From: Norana najaformis
Taxonomy: Eukaryota > Annelida > Clitellata > Crassiclitellata > Hormogastridae
Direction of reading: 5' to 3'
NCBI GenBank assembly: GCA_964023275.1
Contig: OZ029921.1
Span: 7,450,806 to 7,514,805, forward strand
Length of the DNA stretch: 64,000 bases
Below the pieces are notes generated by a model, which saw only the letters and a program-made list of their open reading frames with translations, made no database searches and was not told the DNA's origin. This document shows, in pieces, positions 31,073 to 42,745 of this stretch. Position 1 is the stretch's first letter. Every line of letters starts with the position of its first letter. Position numbers and translations under genes: made by a program.

Positions 31073-31390
31073 CAGACAGACAGACAGACAGACAGACAGA
31101 CGGACGGACGGAGGGACGGACGGACAGACTGATGGATGGATGGACAGCTGATTACGTCGTTGTCATATGTACGTGTATACATGCATGTGTACAACTAACA
31201 CCTAAGGCGTACATGAGATTGCTTCTGACTCTTGGTCTGCGGGATGTGTGCCATGGAATAGAAATGACGCCTTGTCATTTTCGTCTTCTGCCGCTGCTGC
31301 TGCTGCTGCTGCTGCTGGCGACTGATCATCCTCTCCGTCATCTTCCTCCTCCTCCTCCTCCTTTTCCTCCTCCCTGTTATCATCCTCATA
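31073..31390. repeat. CAGA/CGGA, GCT and CTC short tandem repeats
   Basis: CAGA/CGGA at 31073-31145, (CTG)n at 31291-31317 and (CTC)n at 31340-31370, separated by unassigned DNA. Confidence 0.85.
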
Positions 31391-31723
31391 TCCTCTTCCT
31401 CATAATATGCCTTCAGACATTATTGTCTTATCATCTGAAAGGCCACATTAATTACATGATAGCATATTCTGCAAAGCATACTCGTGCTCTGCTGCAAGAC
31501 AACTAGTCTTATTTTAGCCAGGCTCAGCTAGACATTTTATCTCTAGGATTCGAGTCATCTTACAGTTCTCTGTAATTACTGACTATATTAAAGGCCCGAA
31601 TGCCGTCTGCTGTAGGCCACATTCATTATCTTTTATTATTCATTTGCAATCGTATGAGTGCGTGCTATGCTGCCACTAGTATCTGATCCTAGCAGTAACC
31701 GCTGTCAACAGTGAGGTCCCGTC

Positions 31724-32020
31724 CGCTGGCTTCCTCTTCCTCCTTCTGCTCTTCCTCCTTCTGCTCTTCCTCTTCCTCCTCTTTCACCTCTTTCCCCTTC
31801 TCCTCTTCCTCCTCCTGTTCCTCCTTCTGCTCTTCCTCCTTCTGCTCTTCCTCCTCCTCCTCCTCCTCTTTCTCCTCTTTCCCCTTCTGCTCTTCCTCCT
31901 TCTCCTGTTCCTCCTTCTGCTCTTCCTCCTTCTGTTCTTCCTCCTTCTCCTGTTCCTCCTTCTGCTCTTCCTCCTTCTGCTCTTCCTCCTTCTGCTCTTC
32001 CTCCTTCTCCTTGTCCTCCT
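31724..32020. repeat. 15-bp minisatellite (TTCCTCCTTCTGCTC)
   Basis: About 20 units with CTGTTCC variants. Because 15 is a multiple of three, frames stay open (Ser/Cys-rich plus, Glu/Gly/Arg-rich minus), but no gene context exists. Confidence 0.93.
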
Positions 32021-32129
32021 CTTCCTACTCTTTCTGTCAAACATTTCACCATGATCTGCATCATACGCTCGCTCTGCGACTGGATCGTAATTGGACTCTG
32101 CATCGAATGCCAGTCGGCCAATCGGGTCT

Positions 32130-32660
32130 TCTCGGCTACGAAGACATAGACAGACACAGACAGACAAAGAAAGAGAAGGATGGAGGGAGAAAAATAGAGA
32201 GGAAGGGAGGGAGGGAGACAGCAATTAGACAGATACTGACAGTGATAGAGCTCGAAAGAGGGAGGGAGAGTAAGAGACATAGAGACAGAAGCAGAGACAG
32301 ATAGAGAAAGATTGAGAGGAGTGACATAGACAGACACAGGCAATGTCTACCTATCTGTCTGTGTGTTTCTATGTTTGTCTATCTGTCTGTCTGTCATCTA
32401 TCTATCTATCTGTCTGTCTGTATGTTTGTATGTTTATCTGTTTGTCTGTCTATCTATCTGTCTATCTATATGTGTGTATATATGTATGTATGTGAAAGAG
32501 AGAGCGAGAGAGAGCGAGAGAGAGAGAGACAGACAGACACAGACAGACAGACACAGACAGAGGCAGAAAAAAGACACACGCACAGAAATGTAGAGAAAGA
32601 AAGAGACAAACAGACAGAGCTAGAGAAAGAGAAGAAAGAAGGAACGGAGACGGAGGCCAA
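32130..32660. repeat. CAGA, GGGA, TCTG and GAGA simple repeats
   Basis: An imperfect mixture of purine-rich and CTGT-rich tetranucleotides. CTGT units at 32350-32480 are the reverse complement of the flanking CAGA units, so the region could form a large hairpin. Confidence 0.85.
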
Positions 32661-33190
32661 CAGAGCAGCAGAGATAGACAGAGAGACATGGAGAAAGACG
32701 AACGAAGAGACGGATGCAGAGGAGGCTGAGATGGATGAGATGCGATGCCATCAGGCGTAAAGCCTAATATCGAAAGAAGGCGCTTCTTAGCGCCTTCAGC
32801 ATCTGGAGACAGCAGCCTCCAACCACCATGGCAACCGCGTGTGTATGCTCATTTATACTACAAATATATGCTTATTTATACATTAAATGAATGCATATAT
32901 TCATGAATCTTTACATGTATATGTATGTGTGGCCCCGTCTGTTACGACCAAAATATGGCCAGGTTTTAAATGAAGCAGAAACTGCGTAGCTACTGTGGAT
33001 ATTTGATTAACTAAAATAATTTCATAAGGTGGCATATCTAGTTTTGTGCATTGTGTAGAGTGTGCGGATACAACATCGGCGATTTATTTTGCGCACGGTC
33101 AATACATGAGCGATGATACAGCGTTTCCAGAACATTCCATCAAGTTAGTATCATCTCCATAATTTTCGAGTTGGCGTTCCGACGACCGTC
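32661..33190. other. No gene recognised
   Basis: A short exact inverted repeat, AAGGCGCT and AGCGCCTT, lies near 32777-32801; otherwise unassigned. Confidence 0.35.
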
Positions 33191-33194
33191 GCAT

Positions 33195-33640
33195 CGTCTG
33201 TCTGTCTGTCTCTCTGTCTGTCTGTCCATCTTTCCCCGTTCTGTTAAGAGCCGTGATTTACGGCCGCCCCTCCTAATTGTTGACAGTCCATCTATTTTTA
33301 ACTATGTCCTCCGTCTGCCTAATTGTCCCTCTATCTGTCTGCTACTCTGTGCTAACGTCTGGTAGAAAATGCCTGTCCATCTGTATTCCTTCCTTTCTGT
33401 CTGTGTTTACCTTATGCTGTCTGTCTTTACGTATGCCTTTCTGTTCCTCAATCTTACTGCCTTCTGAATGTCTGTCCCTGTGTCTGTCTGCCTGTCTGCT
33501 GTCCCTCTGTATTTTCTTCTGTTTGTGTTTCTGTCTGTCTATCTGTTCCTATGTATGTCTTTCTGTCCCTGTGTTTGTCTGCCTCTCTGTCTGCCTGTCA
33601 GTCAGTCGGTCAATCTATCTGTCTTTCCTTTTGACTGTCT
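33195..33640. repeat. Degenerate (CTGT)n tract
   Basis: CTGTCTGT words throughout, interrupted by unique DNA. The cysteine/leucine-rich 153-codon frame is repeat-derived. Confidence 0.85.
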
Positions 33641-33744
33641 TAGCTACTGGTGTTTTTCATATGGTTCGGAACCTGATGCCTGAAAGTGTGTTCTGTGTAC
33701 GTGTTTCTTACAAAGTGGCGAAGAAATCACATACTTAGCACACG

Positions 33745-33965
33745 CAGTCCAGGCTCAATCCAGAAGCTTTGCCTGTGTTGGACCCACCTGCTGAATCGCC
33801 TTTCTTGAGAGCTGCTGCTAGAGCTCCTCAGTTTGTCCCTTCCGCAGTTTCGCAAGCATCTGAAGTCTGTATTATTTGAAGTGGTCTCACAGGTTTGGGT
33901 CGGGAGCACCTTTGGTGAGTTTATTCTTGAAGTGGCGATTTATTAATGTCAGATTACAATTACAG
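33745..33965 (+). mobile_element. LINE family 2 C-terminal scrap and tail
   Basis: VGPTC.IAFLESC followed by the tail GTCGGGAGCACCTTTGGTGA, GTTTATTCTTGAAGTGGCGA and ATTACAATTACAG matches the 58.0-58.5 kb and 4.7 kb copies. Confidence 0.65.
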
Positions 33966-34633
33966 TCTCTTCAGTCAGGCGGAGTAAGTTCGCAGTATCT
34001 GCATGCTTTTACTGATGATAAAGTTATCTCTAAAATCTTCCCTCGATAACTGTTCAGCTATTTTCTGGCATGTTTTGAGACAAAGAATGTGCAAACGTCT
34101 GGTTGAAAATGACTTTTATGTTTTCAGCTGATTTTCATTTCATTTCATTTATTGCTTCCAAAAAACTACACCATAAAATATATTACATAAAATACATATG
34201 GATTTCAAAAGGCAGACCCGGAAAGAACCATGTTCCTCTTATTTGGGTCGCCCATGTCACATGGAATTCTATTTGAAATGACGAATAATCAGTTTAATAT
34301 AGTCCAACCAACGGGACTGGAGCAAACAGAACCTTTGTAATAAGAACCAACAAAACTTAACTAACAAAAGGAATTAATTCGCATAAATTCGTTTATTGTG
34401 TTCATTCAAATATGCGCGGTTATTATTTTAAAATACGAGTGTCATGAAATAAATTGTTCCACAAGGAAGAACCAACACATTTCATAGAAAATAGACGAGT
34501 GTTTCTCAGCTGATTCTGTCAGTACTTTATTACAACGTATAAGCAAAGACCTACAACACATCACCGCGTATCAGTCTCTTTACATTACATTACAACTGTC
34601 TGCTGCTGGTAGAGATTACTTTGAAGACTGTCA
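33966..34633. other. Unassigned DNA with a shared repeat word
   Basis: CATTTCATTTCATTTATTGC then GGCAGACCCGGAAAGAACCA (about 34140-34230) resembles 53405-53525 (CATTTATTAATTCC then GGCAGACCCAGAAGTGACCA). It is probably a further retroelement end. Confidence 0.4.
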
Positions 34634-34955
34634 TTGTGTATAAATATGAGGACATATCGATCGTCCCTTTGGAAACCGGTTGTCTTTGCGATGTCTGGGA
34701 ATCTTTCGTCCGTCCCCGATGCACCGCAGTCTGCTTTCTCTATCTCCGCGGCCGACGAAAGCTTGTCCAATCCGTCATTGCTCTCTTGTCCACGGGAAGA
34801 TCTCTTTTTAGCCGGACTCAGACATTCCAGGATGACATCTCATAGCCGACCGATAAATGCCTTCGATAGCCCGTCGAGGAAGCCGACCTTTTGCGTCCAA
34901 ATGCCACTGACCGGTCAGCACGAACCTGGTCGTAACTCAAACTGTCCAAGGATCT
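34634..34955 (+). other. Candidate coding exon of unknown gene
   Basis: An open frame runs to a good donor (ATCTACAG/GTAATT at 34962). It is GC-richer than the flanks, Ser/Pro-rich, and could start at MSGNLSSVPDAPQSAFS. No domain, upstream promoter or downstream exon was found, so it may be chance. Confidence 0.22.
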
Positions 34956-35450
34956 ACAGGTAATTATACTGGACTTCCATTTTCGAACGACTCGTTCATT
35001 TATTACAAGCCGCTATCAGCAGCAGTACCATGAGGTATGGTATAGGGTTGATGCATGTATGTATACATGTAAGTATGCGTTCGATGTATGATAAATGCTA
35101 ATTACAGTACGTGAGTATGTATTCGATGCATGGTAACGCTGTCAATACTTCTCTCTCTGCGTGGGCTGATTGCGATCGGACTTTTGTTCTTCGCACGATA
35201 TCTCTGGACAACCTAAATGACTTGACGCAGTGCTTTTCAGTGAGATAGAGACCGCCACTTAGCTTTTAAGTAATGCCTTAGAAATGTTAGAGTCACAAAT
35301 ACATGACAATAAGTACAGCATATAAGTTATTAGACTGCAGATAAAGAATTGCTCTTTAAGCAATAAAAACTGTGTTTTTCCTCTTTGGAATTTCACGGCA
35401 ACGGAACAATTTTAATTCTTTGAATTCTGTTCATCAATGCATCTCTGTCT
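34956..35450. other. No gene recognised
   Basis: Short GTATG words near 35050 only. Confidence 0.4.
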
Positions 35451-36235
35451 TATAACGCAACTGTTCAGACCCCAATTTGGGTGTCGTGTTTGACTGTAAT
35501 CTGTCATTCAGTGAACATATTATTACTTCATGTCTGCCCAATACTACTTCCGTGATATCCGTAGGATTAGGCACCACGTTCCTTTTTCTGCCCTGGGTTG
35601 GTTTGCTAATGCCCTGGTCTCCAGCCGTCTTCGCTGCTTCCGCTCGTTTCTTACTGGCATTTCAAAGGCTAATTGATGAAACTTCAGAGTCCAAAATACG
35701 TTGGCAAGAGCTATCACTGAAACTCCAAAATAGGAACATATATCACCGATAATAAAATCATTGCGTTGGCCACCCACAGATAAGGGAATAAATTTCAAGA
35801 CGGCGCTAGTTGTATTCAGAACCTTACATTTTAGCCAACCACACGATCTTCGCTCTGCAATGACTCCCAAGACTTGTCTCTACTCGACCAGGTTTTCGAA
35901 TGTCCTAATTTGACTATTCTGTGGACAAGGATAGTTCTCGGCAGGCGTGCCTTTTCTACCGCTGGCCCTAGACTCTGGAACTCTATTCGGGGAAAGTCTG
36001 CGAAGTCTTTTTGGCCTTCAGATCTCAAATAAAAACTGACTTCTTCCTGGAATCCTTTTGTCCGTAGGTTGTTTCCGTGTCTTCTTGGATTCCCTTCTTA
36101 GCTTTCGACCGGACTCAACGTGGAATTTGACTTGTGCAAGGATTTTGCTTAGCAGCGATCATCAACTGATGCCTTGAGCATTAATACAATGGCTCTACAG
36201 AAGTTCTTAGATTAGATTAGATTAGGTATATGATT
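35450..36235 (+). mobile_element. LINE family 3 remnant: reverse transcriptase C-terminus and tail
   Basis: Frameshifted fragments: NLGVVFDCNLSFSEHI, later LTILWTRIVLGRRAFSTAGP and RLWNSIRGKSAKSFWPSDLK. The tail is GATGCCTTGAGCATTAATAC, then GGCTCTACAGAAGTTCTTAG and GATTA repeats. Confidence 0.8.
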
Positions 36236-36419
36236 GTTGGGAACTTTCCAAAAGAAAACAAACAAATTCCAAGGAAAATGGCACGAAAATGACGTGTAAG
36301 GAATGCATAATAACTTATTTTAAATATATGATTCCTGTTGGCTTTATCTTATTTCACCTTCCTGTAGATGCTTCTTAGATTCTTTCTCATTCTCAAACCG
36401 AAACTTATATTTTTCCTAA

Positions 36420-36530
36420 TTGGCGTGGCGCCCATTCGAACGAGCGGCGGTGGTGAAGGATCTCACCCGATCAATTCATTGAAAACTGAGCAGTGTCGAG
36501 GCCATACGGTCACTCTGGAAAAACATGTAC
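36420..36530 (+). mobile_element. Dispersed repeat R1, copy 2 (partial)
   Basis: The plus strand reads VAPIRTSGGGEGSHPINSLK, then RGHTVTLEK, the conserved frame of R1. The rest of the repeat is missing. Confidence 0.65.
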
Positions 36531-37464
36531 AGTTTGAATTCATGCCAATCATTGTAGCATGCAAAAATGCGCTGTCACCGAGGCTTCACACCGACACAAT
36601 TCTTAAGACGCATGTTCAAACAACGTTTAGCGCATATAAGCTTACTTATATCGAAACATATGCCAAGGAAATCGAGGCTATCTTTAATTAGGCCTGCTAT
36701 AGTCGCGAGTCGGATTGTTCAACAATGCAGAACTATAATATGCTTTGTACACTGAGTTTGTGTATGCATAGGGCAAATTATTTTTAAAAATAAAATCCAA
36801 TACGATGAAATCCTGGTGGGGAAACATTGTCCGTACACGTCGTAAAATTTAATGGATCGGGTTGTCGCTGTCCGTTTCCATTGAGTTTATTGAGTCAGCC
36901 GCGTAGATTTTACTGGTTTTTGATGATTCCATCCACGCTTGCGACCGTCACTGAGTGGCAGCCGCCGTGTTTTGGATGACCTAACAACGAGCGACCCAGG
37001 ATTTCCACGTTCTTCATCGGTACGCCTAAGATTTGGGCTGTCAAGGTGCCAGCAAGACATCTTCTGTGGCCAAGAATCTCGAGGCATAACGTCGGTGACA
37101 ATCTTCATCGGACACTATCCTTCAAATTCAGCGTCATCTTTGCGAACAACAATCGATTACGGAAGAACTTACCGTTCTTCGAACTGTATACCAACATAAA
37201 GCGAGCTTCATAAACGCTAACATGAAGTTAGCTAAGGCAGGGCCTCTTTGTGTTTGACGGTGACTCTCTTAAAACTACATGAACTGTGTATTTTGTAAAC
37301 TGTCTTATATTAATAAAAGGCTGCTTGCTTATTTACTTATTATTGAGATGTAGACGAGTATGATATCAATGGTTATCTGGCACGCGCTGTCTTCCGAATG
37401 GGAATAGGGTTGATATCAATGTAATGTAAAGAAGACAATTCGTGTGATGCAAACATTTGGGGTA
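36531..37464. other. Unassigned DNA
   Basis: A frame of about 75-86 codons at 36887-37199 is open on both strands and GC-richer than its flanks. It has no recognised domain. TAAAAGGCTGCTTGCTTATT near 37314 resembles a retroelement end. Confidence 0.35.
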
Positions 37465-37640
37465 CGGTAGCCGATTGGATAGAGAGTTCGGTTTGTATAG
37501 CGGAGAGTACGGGTTCGAGCCTTCTCTGAGGCGGTTATTGTGTGGAGACCTTGAGCAAGGCCTTGACTCAAAATTTCTCGGCCCCATCGATCAATGCGTA
37601 GTCATTAGATAGTGGCAGAAATAATAATTATTATTTCAGG
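37465..37640 (+). mobile_element. tRNA-derived SINE, family C
   Basis: GTAGCCGATTGGATAGAGAG (box A), CGGGTTCGAGCC (box B), ACCTTGAGCAAGGCCTTGAC, then the tail TAGTCATTAGATAGTGGC ending in ATAATAATTATTATT. Confidence 0.82.
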
Positions 37641-38565
37641 GATTCTTTGCAAACAGAGCGGGGCGTGTAGGCTGAAGCCCAGGGGATGAGGGGAGGTTAT
37701 GGAGGGTGGGATGGAATGCATGGAGTAAACAGTCGTAGTGTTACGCAATGTGATGTAATTTTTGTAATGTTACATAATTAATTTGACATAATGCTGCGTA
37801 ATGTTATGCAGTGTTACTTGCTACTGGGTTGAGTGTTCAAAACTCGACTATCCAACTATTTAGTGACCTACAGTCCGCTCTGAAATGCGTTGCCGAAATT
37901 CTCGCATGTATCGGAGTAAATGGTAGGCATGTTGCGCTGGTTCCTTGCGTTCAAGATCTTCCTTCGTTGGCGCTGGAGTTTCAGAAGTAAGCTGCTGGTT
38001 TCTGTCTCAAATTCTGCATCAGACAGCTGCAGGTTCCTATCTCGAACCAGTCGGTTCGACGCGATCGCTGCGCTCTGCATTCAGCCCGTGGGGATCTGTT
38101 AGTCCCGCGCTTCTGTCCTGCGACCATCCCACCATGCATTCACGTGTGCATTTGACCCCTTCTCGAACAATCTTCTGCTTCAACAGCTTAAAACTAAAGG
38201 AACGCCGCTCAAGATCTGTCATTGCTTTTGCGTTGTTAAAAAGCGCCACATAAATTTCCAAATGCTTGAATGCAATGCATGTATTTATGTAGCGTAAATG
38301 AAACCTTTTTTTATTCACACCTTTGGTTTCATTGTTATTCATTATTAATGGTTCGCGTCAAATAGTCAGGCTACCTTGTATTACCATGTTCATCAGCAAG
38401 AGAAGAAGCAGGCAAAGAAAGAAGATGGCTCCGTCTGTCGAAGAACATTCCGTTACCATGGCAACCAACACGGTGTGCGCCGATTGGTCGGCTCACTACG
38501 CACCGCCAGCATCGCCCTAATTTATAACAACCTTGTGAGATCTGTGCGCGCCGTACCTGCAAGCC
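37641..38565. other. Unassigned DNA with a LINE-type tail
   Basis: AAAAAGCGCCACATAAATTT at 38236-38255 resembles a non-LTR 3' end, probably of a scrap at about 38100-38260. Frames nearby have no domain. Confidence 0.4.
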
Positions 38566-38632
38566 TTCAGTCAGTCAGTCAGTCGGTCGGTTGGTCGGTC
38601 GGTCGGTCAGTCAGTCATTCAGTCATTGCGAC
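38566..38632. repeat. (GTCA)/(GGTC) tetranucleotide tract
   Basis: CAGT and CGGT units with a shift in unit in the middle. Confidence 0.85.
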
Positions 38633-39060
38633 CAAAGCATAGAGTGCGACACACTTGTCGAGTGTAATACTACGCGACTCTTTATATAATCAGCAGTCTA
38701 TACACCGGCGTACACACTTACGGGTGATATGTAGTCTGGTGTATAAGAGGCGGGCAATGCTCGTGGCGCCGCTGTAATATGTAATCTGGGGACTATAGTC
38801 TTCGATGTGTATACCCCTCGGGCATTATAATTATATACTCCGGTGTATAAGACGCGGGCGTTTTCGATCGATGAAGAAGGAGCTGGCCCCGAGAGGGAGT
38901 CAGTGGTGGACGCCGGCGTCTAACAAGATGGCCAATTAGACAGCACTATCGCCTGCAAGACGGAGTCGCCATGATTCTAAGGCCCCTTGTCGCCGCCCGT
39001 CCTATCGTACGGAAGCGCAGAAGGGCGGAAGGCAGAAATATCCGATCCGTCAGGTAAGCT
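38633..39060. other. GC-rich patch, possible regulatory DNA
   Basis: Contains a repeated block (TCTGGTGTATAAGAGGCGGG and TCCGGTGTATAAGACGCGGG, about 120 bp apart) and ACAAGATGGCCAATTAG, which resembles a YY1 site beside a CCAAT-box-like word. No exon is attached, so this is only suggestive. Confidence 0.3.
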
Positions 39061-39500
39061 GCACTCCTGAGAGTAATGACAGCTAAAAGCAGGATCTTTA
39101 TAGCGAGGTCTGTTAGCAAAAGGCCTCATTTTAAAGACCTCACTTTAAAATGTGGTTAGACTCTTGAAAGTATCCTAATTCTAACAACTGAGGGCAGAGT
39201 CTTTAAGTGAGTTCTGTTAAGAACAGACAATAATTTGGCTAAGCTTTTGATAGAAATGTCATGCGACAGCAGACACTTTGAATTGAGAATTGCTAAGAAC
39301 AGATACCAATGTGGTTATGTTCTTGAGAATAATGTCAGCTGGCAACGGAAGTAGAGCGTTCGTAAAAGAATGCCAGCCAAACAGCTCAGGTATTGGCGTG
39401 ATGCACTGTTAAGAGTTATGTTAACGTTACCCTGGGATTCTGAATGCCTTAAAGGACAATTGCTGCCGACCGTCTATCGATTACGTATAATAGTGCTATA

Positions 39501-39504
<4 letters not shown>
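39061..39504. other. No gene recognised
   Basis: Weak repetition of GTTAAGAACAGA/GCTAAGAACAGA words at 39220-39310. Confidence 0.35.

Positions 39505-39594
<90 letters not shown>
39505..39594. repeat. (TA)n microsatellite, 90 bp
   Basis: Uninterrupted TA. Confidence 0.98.
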
Positions 39595-39599
<5 letters not shown>

Positions 39600-39654
39600 A
39601 CATTAAGCACAACTACAAGACTGCAAATGCGAGTATTTTGTTTGGAATATATTT

Positions 39655-39830
39655 ATACTAATACTAGTACTAATACTCATATAAAACTAATAATAATGCT
39701 AGTACTAATACTAATGCCAATACTAATAGTAGTATTTATATTAATACAACTGGTAATACTAATACTAGTATTAATTGTCATACTAGTATAAATACAAATG
39801 CTAATACTACTACTAATACTACAACTAATA
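39655..39830. repeat. (ACTAAT)n degenerate hexanucleotide tract
   Basis: TACTAATACTAGTACTAATA-type words with transitions; some have become ATTAATA. Confidence 0.85.
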
Positions 39831-40210
39831 ATAATATTATCATTATTATCCCTGAATTTGTCCATTCTCTGGAGAATTTTAATTCCTGAGGAGTCACCTG
39901 TACCTCGAGCAATAACAATAGACGTTTGTTGAGTAAGTAAGATAAGTGTGTATCTGAACTTTATTAATGACAAATGCAGAAACATGGACGACATAGAAGA
40001 AGAGGAGAAGCAGCCTCTTAAGCTAGTTTCGAGAGGCAGTCATGGTTATGAAGTATTAGCGACTTCACTTTTCTTAGCCTTGGCATATGATGGCTGCTGG
40101 CTAGCCCTCTCCTTCACAGCCTTATCTTCTCACTGACAGTGTACGGTCAATGTACTCGTTATAACTGAGTTTTCTAGAGTCGCATTTGGATCCGAAATCT
40201 CTAAAATAAT

Positions 40211-40300
40211 TCTGTTCTGGCGGGGATTGAACCCCCGACCTTCTGATCTACAGACATACATACAATCATACGCTAATCACTAGACTACTGTGGGACATAA
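40211..40300 (-). pseudogene. tRNA-like sequence (Glu/Asp-like head), probably SINE or tRNA pseudogene
   Basis: The minus strand has TAGTCTAGTGATTAG (box A-like) and GGGGGTTCAATCCCCG (T-arm, box B). The first and last seven bases do not pair, and the anticodon region is disrupted by TGTATGTATG, so it is not a working tRNA gene. Confidence 0.55.
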
Positions 40301-40439
40301 TTCCCAGCTTAATCTTTGCGAGAATATGGTCCTCTGTCCCACAGGAATCGACATCCCTGGCAACTGGGGACTGGGAAAGCAGTTACTAGTAACTAATACT
40401 ACTGCTGCTGCTACTTATTACTATTACGAAACTATTTCT

Positions 40440-41110
40440 AGACTTATTGCCTCTGTTAATCTATAACCTATCTTTTTATCAAAGATGGTTGAGAAGACTG
40501 TGTTGATGTAGTTGACATGCGATCTTAAGGCAGATTTCCTTTCACCGAAACAACAGGAGGCGGTTTCATTCCACAGAGTCTGTGCTAATGCGCGTTGTTG
40601 CTGGTTTCTTTGGGGCCTTTGATCAGGGTCAGATAACTCTGGTCTGTTTCATGTGAGCACGGCCTTTGACACTGTCGACCACCGCTTTCTCTTACAGCGC
40701 CTCGAAAAGTCGTTTTGGCATCGTGAGTCGTCCTCTACGGTGGTTGCTTTCGTTCCTTTCCCCCGGTCATTGTGGTCCAAGGTCTAATTTTTGCTGCCAC
40801 AAGGGTTCCTTATAGGGCTTCTGCTTTGCATCTTTTACGCTGCAGACATAAGCCATTTTTTTCCTCCGTGGGAGTTGCTGCTCATCAGTATGCTCATGAT
40901 ATTCAGGCAATATAGATACATATAAATAAATAAATATATGTATATATATATGTATATATATATGTATATATATATATATTCATGGCCAAGGTGCAGAGGC
41001 AATCTTCTTAGCTGATAAAATGGCTGCGTCCCCTGAGGGGCTTTGCTCATGGACTTCATCCATCCGTCGCTGGCTTAATCCCGGAAAACCCAACCGATAA
41101 GGTATTAAGC
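40440..41110 (+). mobile_element. LINE reverse-transcriptase core remnant interrupted by TA repeat
   Basis: FLSKMVEKTV, then STAFDTVDHRFLLQRLEKSF (palm motif with the catalytic Asp), LPQG, and HQYAHDIQA, where the catalytic YADD has become YAHD. A TATATATATG tract at about 40925-40980 then splits the frame, and WTSSIRRWLNPGK follows. It is dead. Confidence 0.8.
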
Positions 41111-41220
41111 TAAGTTTTAGTTGCATCTGCACCATTCAGGTCTCAATGACAGCCATATTATCACACCTCTTAGAGTTCTTAAATGGCCTACATAAAAACG
41201 GTATGCATGATGTTGAATGT

Positions 41221-41520
41221 TTGTATATATGTATATATGTATGTACGTATATATGTATGTACGTATATATGTATTTGCATATGTATGTACGTATGCATGT
41301 ATGCGTGTATGTATGTTTGTGTATGATTGTATGTACTATGTATGTGTTTTTGTATGTAATAATGTATGCATGTATGTGTGTGTATGATGTGTAAACGTAT
41401 GTATGTGTGTGTTCATTATTGTATTTACTAATGTATATATGTACGTATATATGCATGTGCATATGAATGTATGTATGTATGTGCATATGATTGTATGTAT
41501 GTCTGTAGTAATATATGTAT
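41221..41520. repeat. (GTAT)n degenerate array
   Basis: GTAT/GTAC/GCAT units over 300 bp, reverse complement of the ATAC arrays at 10.5 and 27.9 kb. Confidence 0.95.
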
Positions 41521-41579
41521 GGATGTACATGGATTTTAGATGGTGCCTTCTAACGAGCAGTTGAATTCGCACAATTGAA

Positions 41580-41665
41580 CCAATCAGGGGCCGTGTAACA
41601 TAGCTGTGTGCTGTCTCATTAGCCAATCAGGGGCCGTGTAACATAGCTGTGTGCTGTCTCATTAG
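41580..41665. repeat. Exact 43-bp tandem duplication
   Basis: Two identical copies beginning CCAATCAGGGGCCGTGTAAC, at 41580-41622 and 41623-41665. Confidence 0.97.
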
Positions 41666-42569
41666 CCCTTTTCGGCTGCCTGGCATTTCCTGATTATGCT
41701 GATCGGTGGCTTGCGATGCTAGAAAACGATTTTCTCATTTGTTATTGACGTTCAACACAGCGAAGTCCATGCCATATAACGCCATACCAAACAATGATGC
41801 TTGCAAGCATTTCTGTGACCTTTTGAATTTTGTAAGGGGGTATTGTCAAATTTCAAGCATGAAACCATCGCATAGGTCTGCCTCTAGGTTACGGACTGGC
41901 CTTTCATTCCACATCCGGGTTTTGAATCCCGGTCTGTCTGGAGAAACCGTTACGTTCCAGTTCACTGTGTGCACACGACCATTCTTAGTATGTCATCACG
42001 TAATGCATCGAATGTATCGTGACAGGTTGGCTCATTTGAAAGACGGTATCCAGCAACACAGGACAACCACTGTCGTCTGCATGTACAGACAGACAGTTAT
42101 TACGTTACTTTACGATATCTTTACCCTACCTGGCTTAAGTTTCCTATTGCTATCTCGCCTTCTTATCTTTTATCTATTATGCCGTAAATCCTATCTTGCC
42201 AAACCATGCATGCCTCGCCTGGCCTTCTCTTTTCACACACAACTATCTTACCATCCCTTACCTTGGTGTAACGTAACATTATAGTTTCTTACTTCGTGTT
42301 TAGATAAGAACATTTATATAGCTCCATTATTGAAATTCTCTTGTATTTCTTGTTTTCTAGGTCTACATGAATGAATCACCGATGACTTCCTGGAACATCG
42401 CTGGACTCGACTGTTCTTCTTAATTTCGCGATCAAACAACGAACTTCCATCAAATATCATCGATGATCGACGATTCTCTTCTAGGAGAGACTGACCGGAA
42501 TTGGTCGACGTTGAAGCGCCATCTCTGGAAACCAGCCAGAACACTGTGGTTCATAGAGGCAACCAGTGA
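41666..42569. other. No convincing gene
   Basis: A 192-codon plus frame (41706-42284) is the longest non-repeat frame of the gene desert, but it has no domain, no good hydrophobic pattern and poor codon bias. CATTTATATAGCTCCATTAT at 42310 is a retroelement tail word. Confidence 0.4.
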
Positions 42570-42745
42570 CATAAGGCGCCTGATTGGTTTCAAACCCGAC
42601 CCGTGACAGAGTGTACGGGTTGAGACCTCCGGTTAGACAGTCACTGTGCAAAGGCATTGAGCAAGCCCTTCACGCGCATTTGCTTAGCACCATCGATGCT
42701 TCGTCATTATGTAGCGAAGCCATAAAATACAGAAATTATTATAAA
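42570..42745 (+). mobile_element. Diverged SINE, family C
   Basis: GCGCCTGATTGGTTTC, GTACGGGTTGAGACCTCC, then GCATTGAGCAAGCCCTTCAC and CTTAGCACCATCGATGCTTC. It lies about 230 bp upstream of the GPCR start. Confidence 0.6.

Noticed and set aside
31195..31389. Arg/Gln-rich short proteins in trinucleotide tracts
   Set aside because: Frames come from (CTG)n and (CTC)n repeats; the same holds for 29585-30091.
40211..40300. Functional tRNA gene
   Set aside because: Box A and box B are present but the acceptor stem does not pair and the anticodon arm is disrupted.
41706..42284. 192-codon plus-strand open frame
   Set aside because: No recognisable domain, erratic composition and no promoter or splice context.
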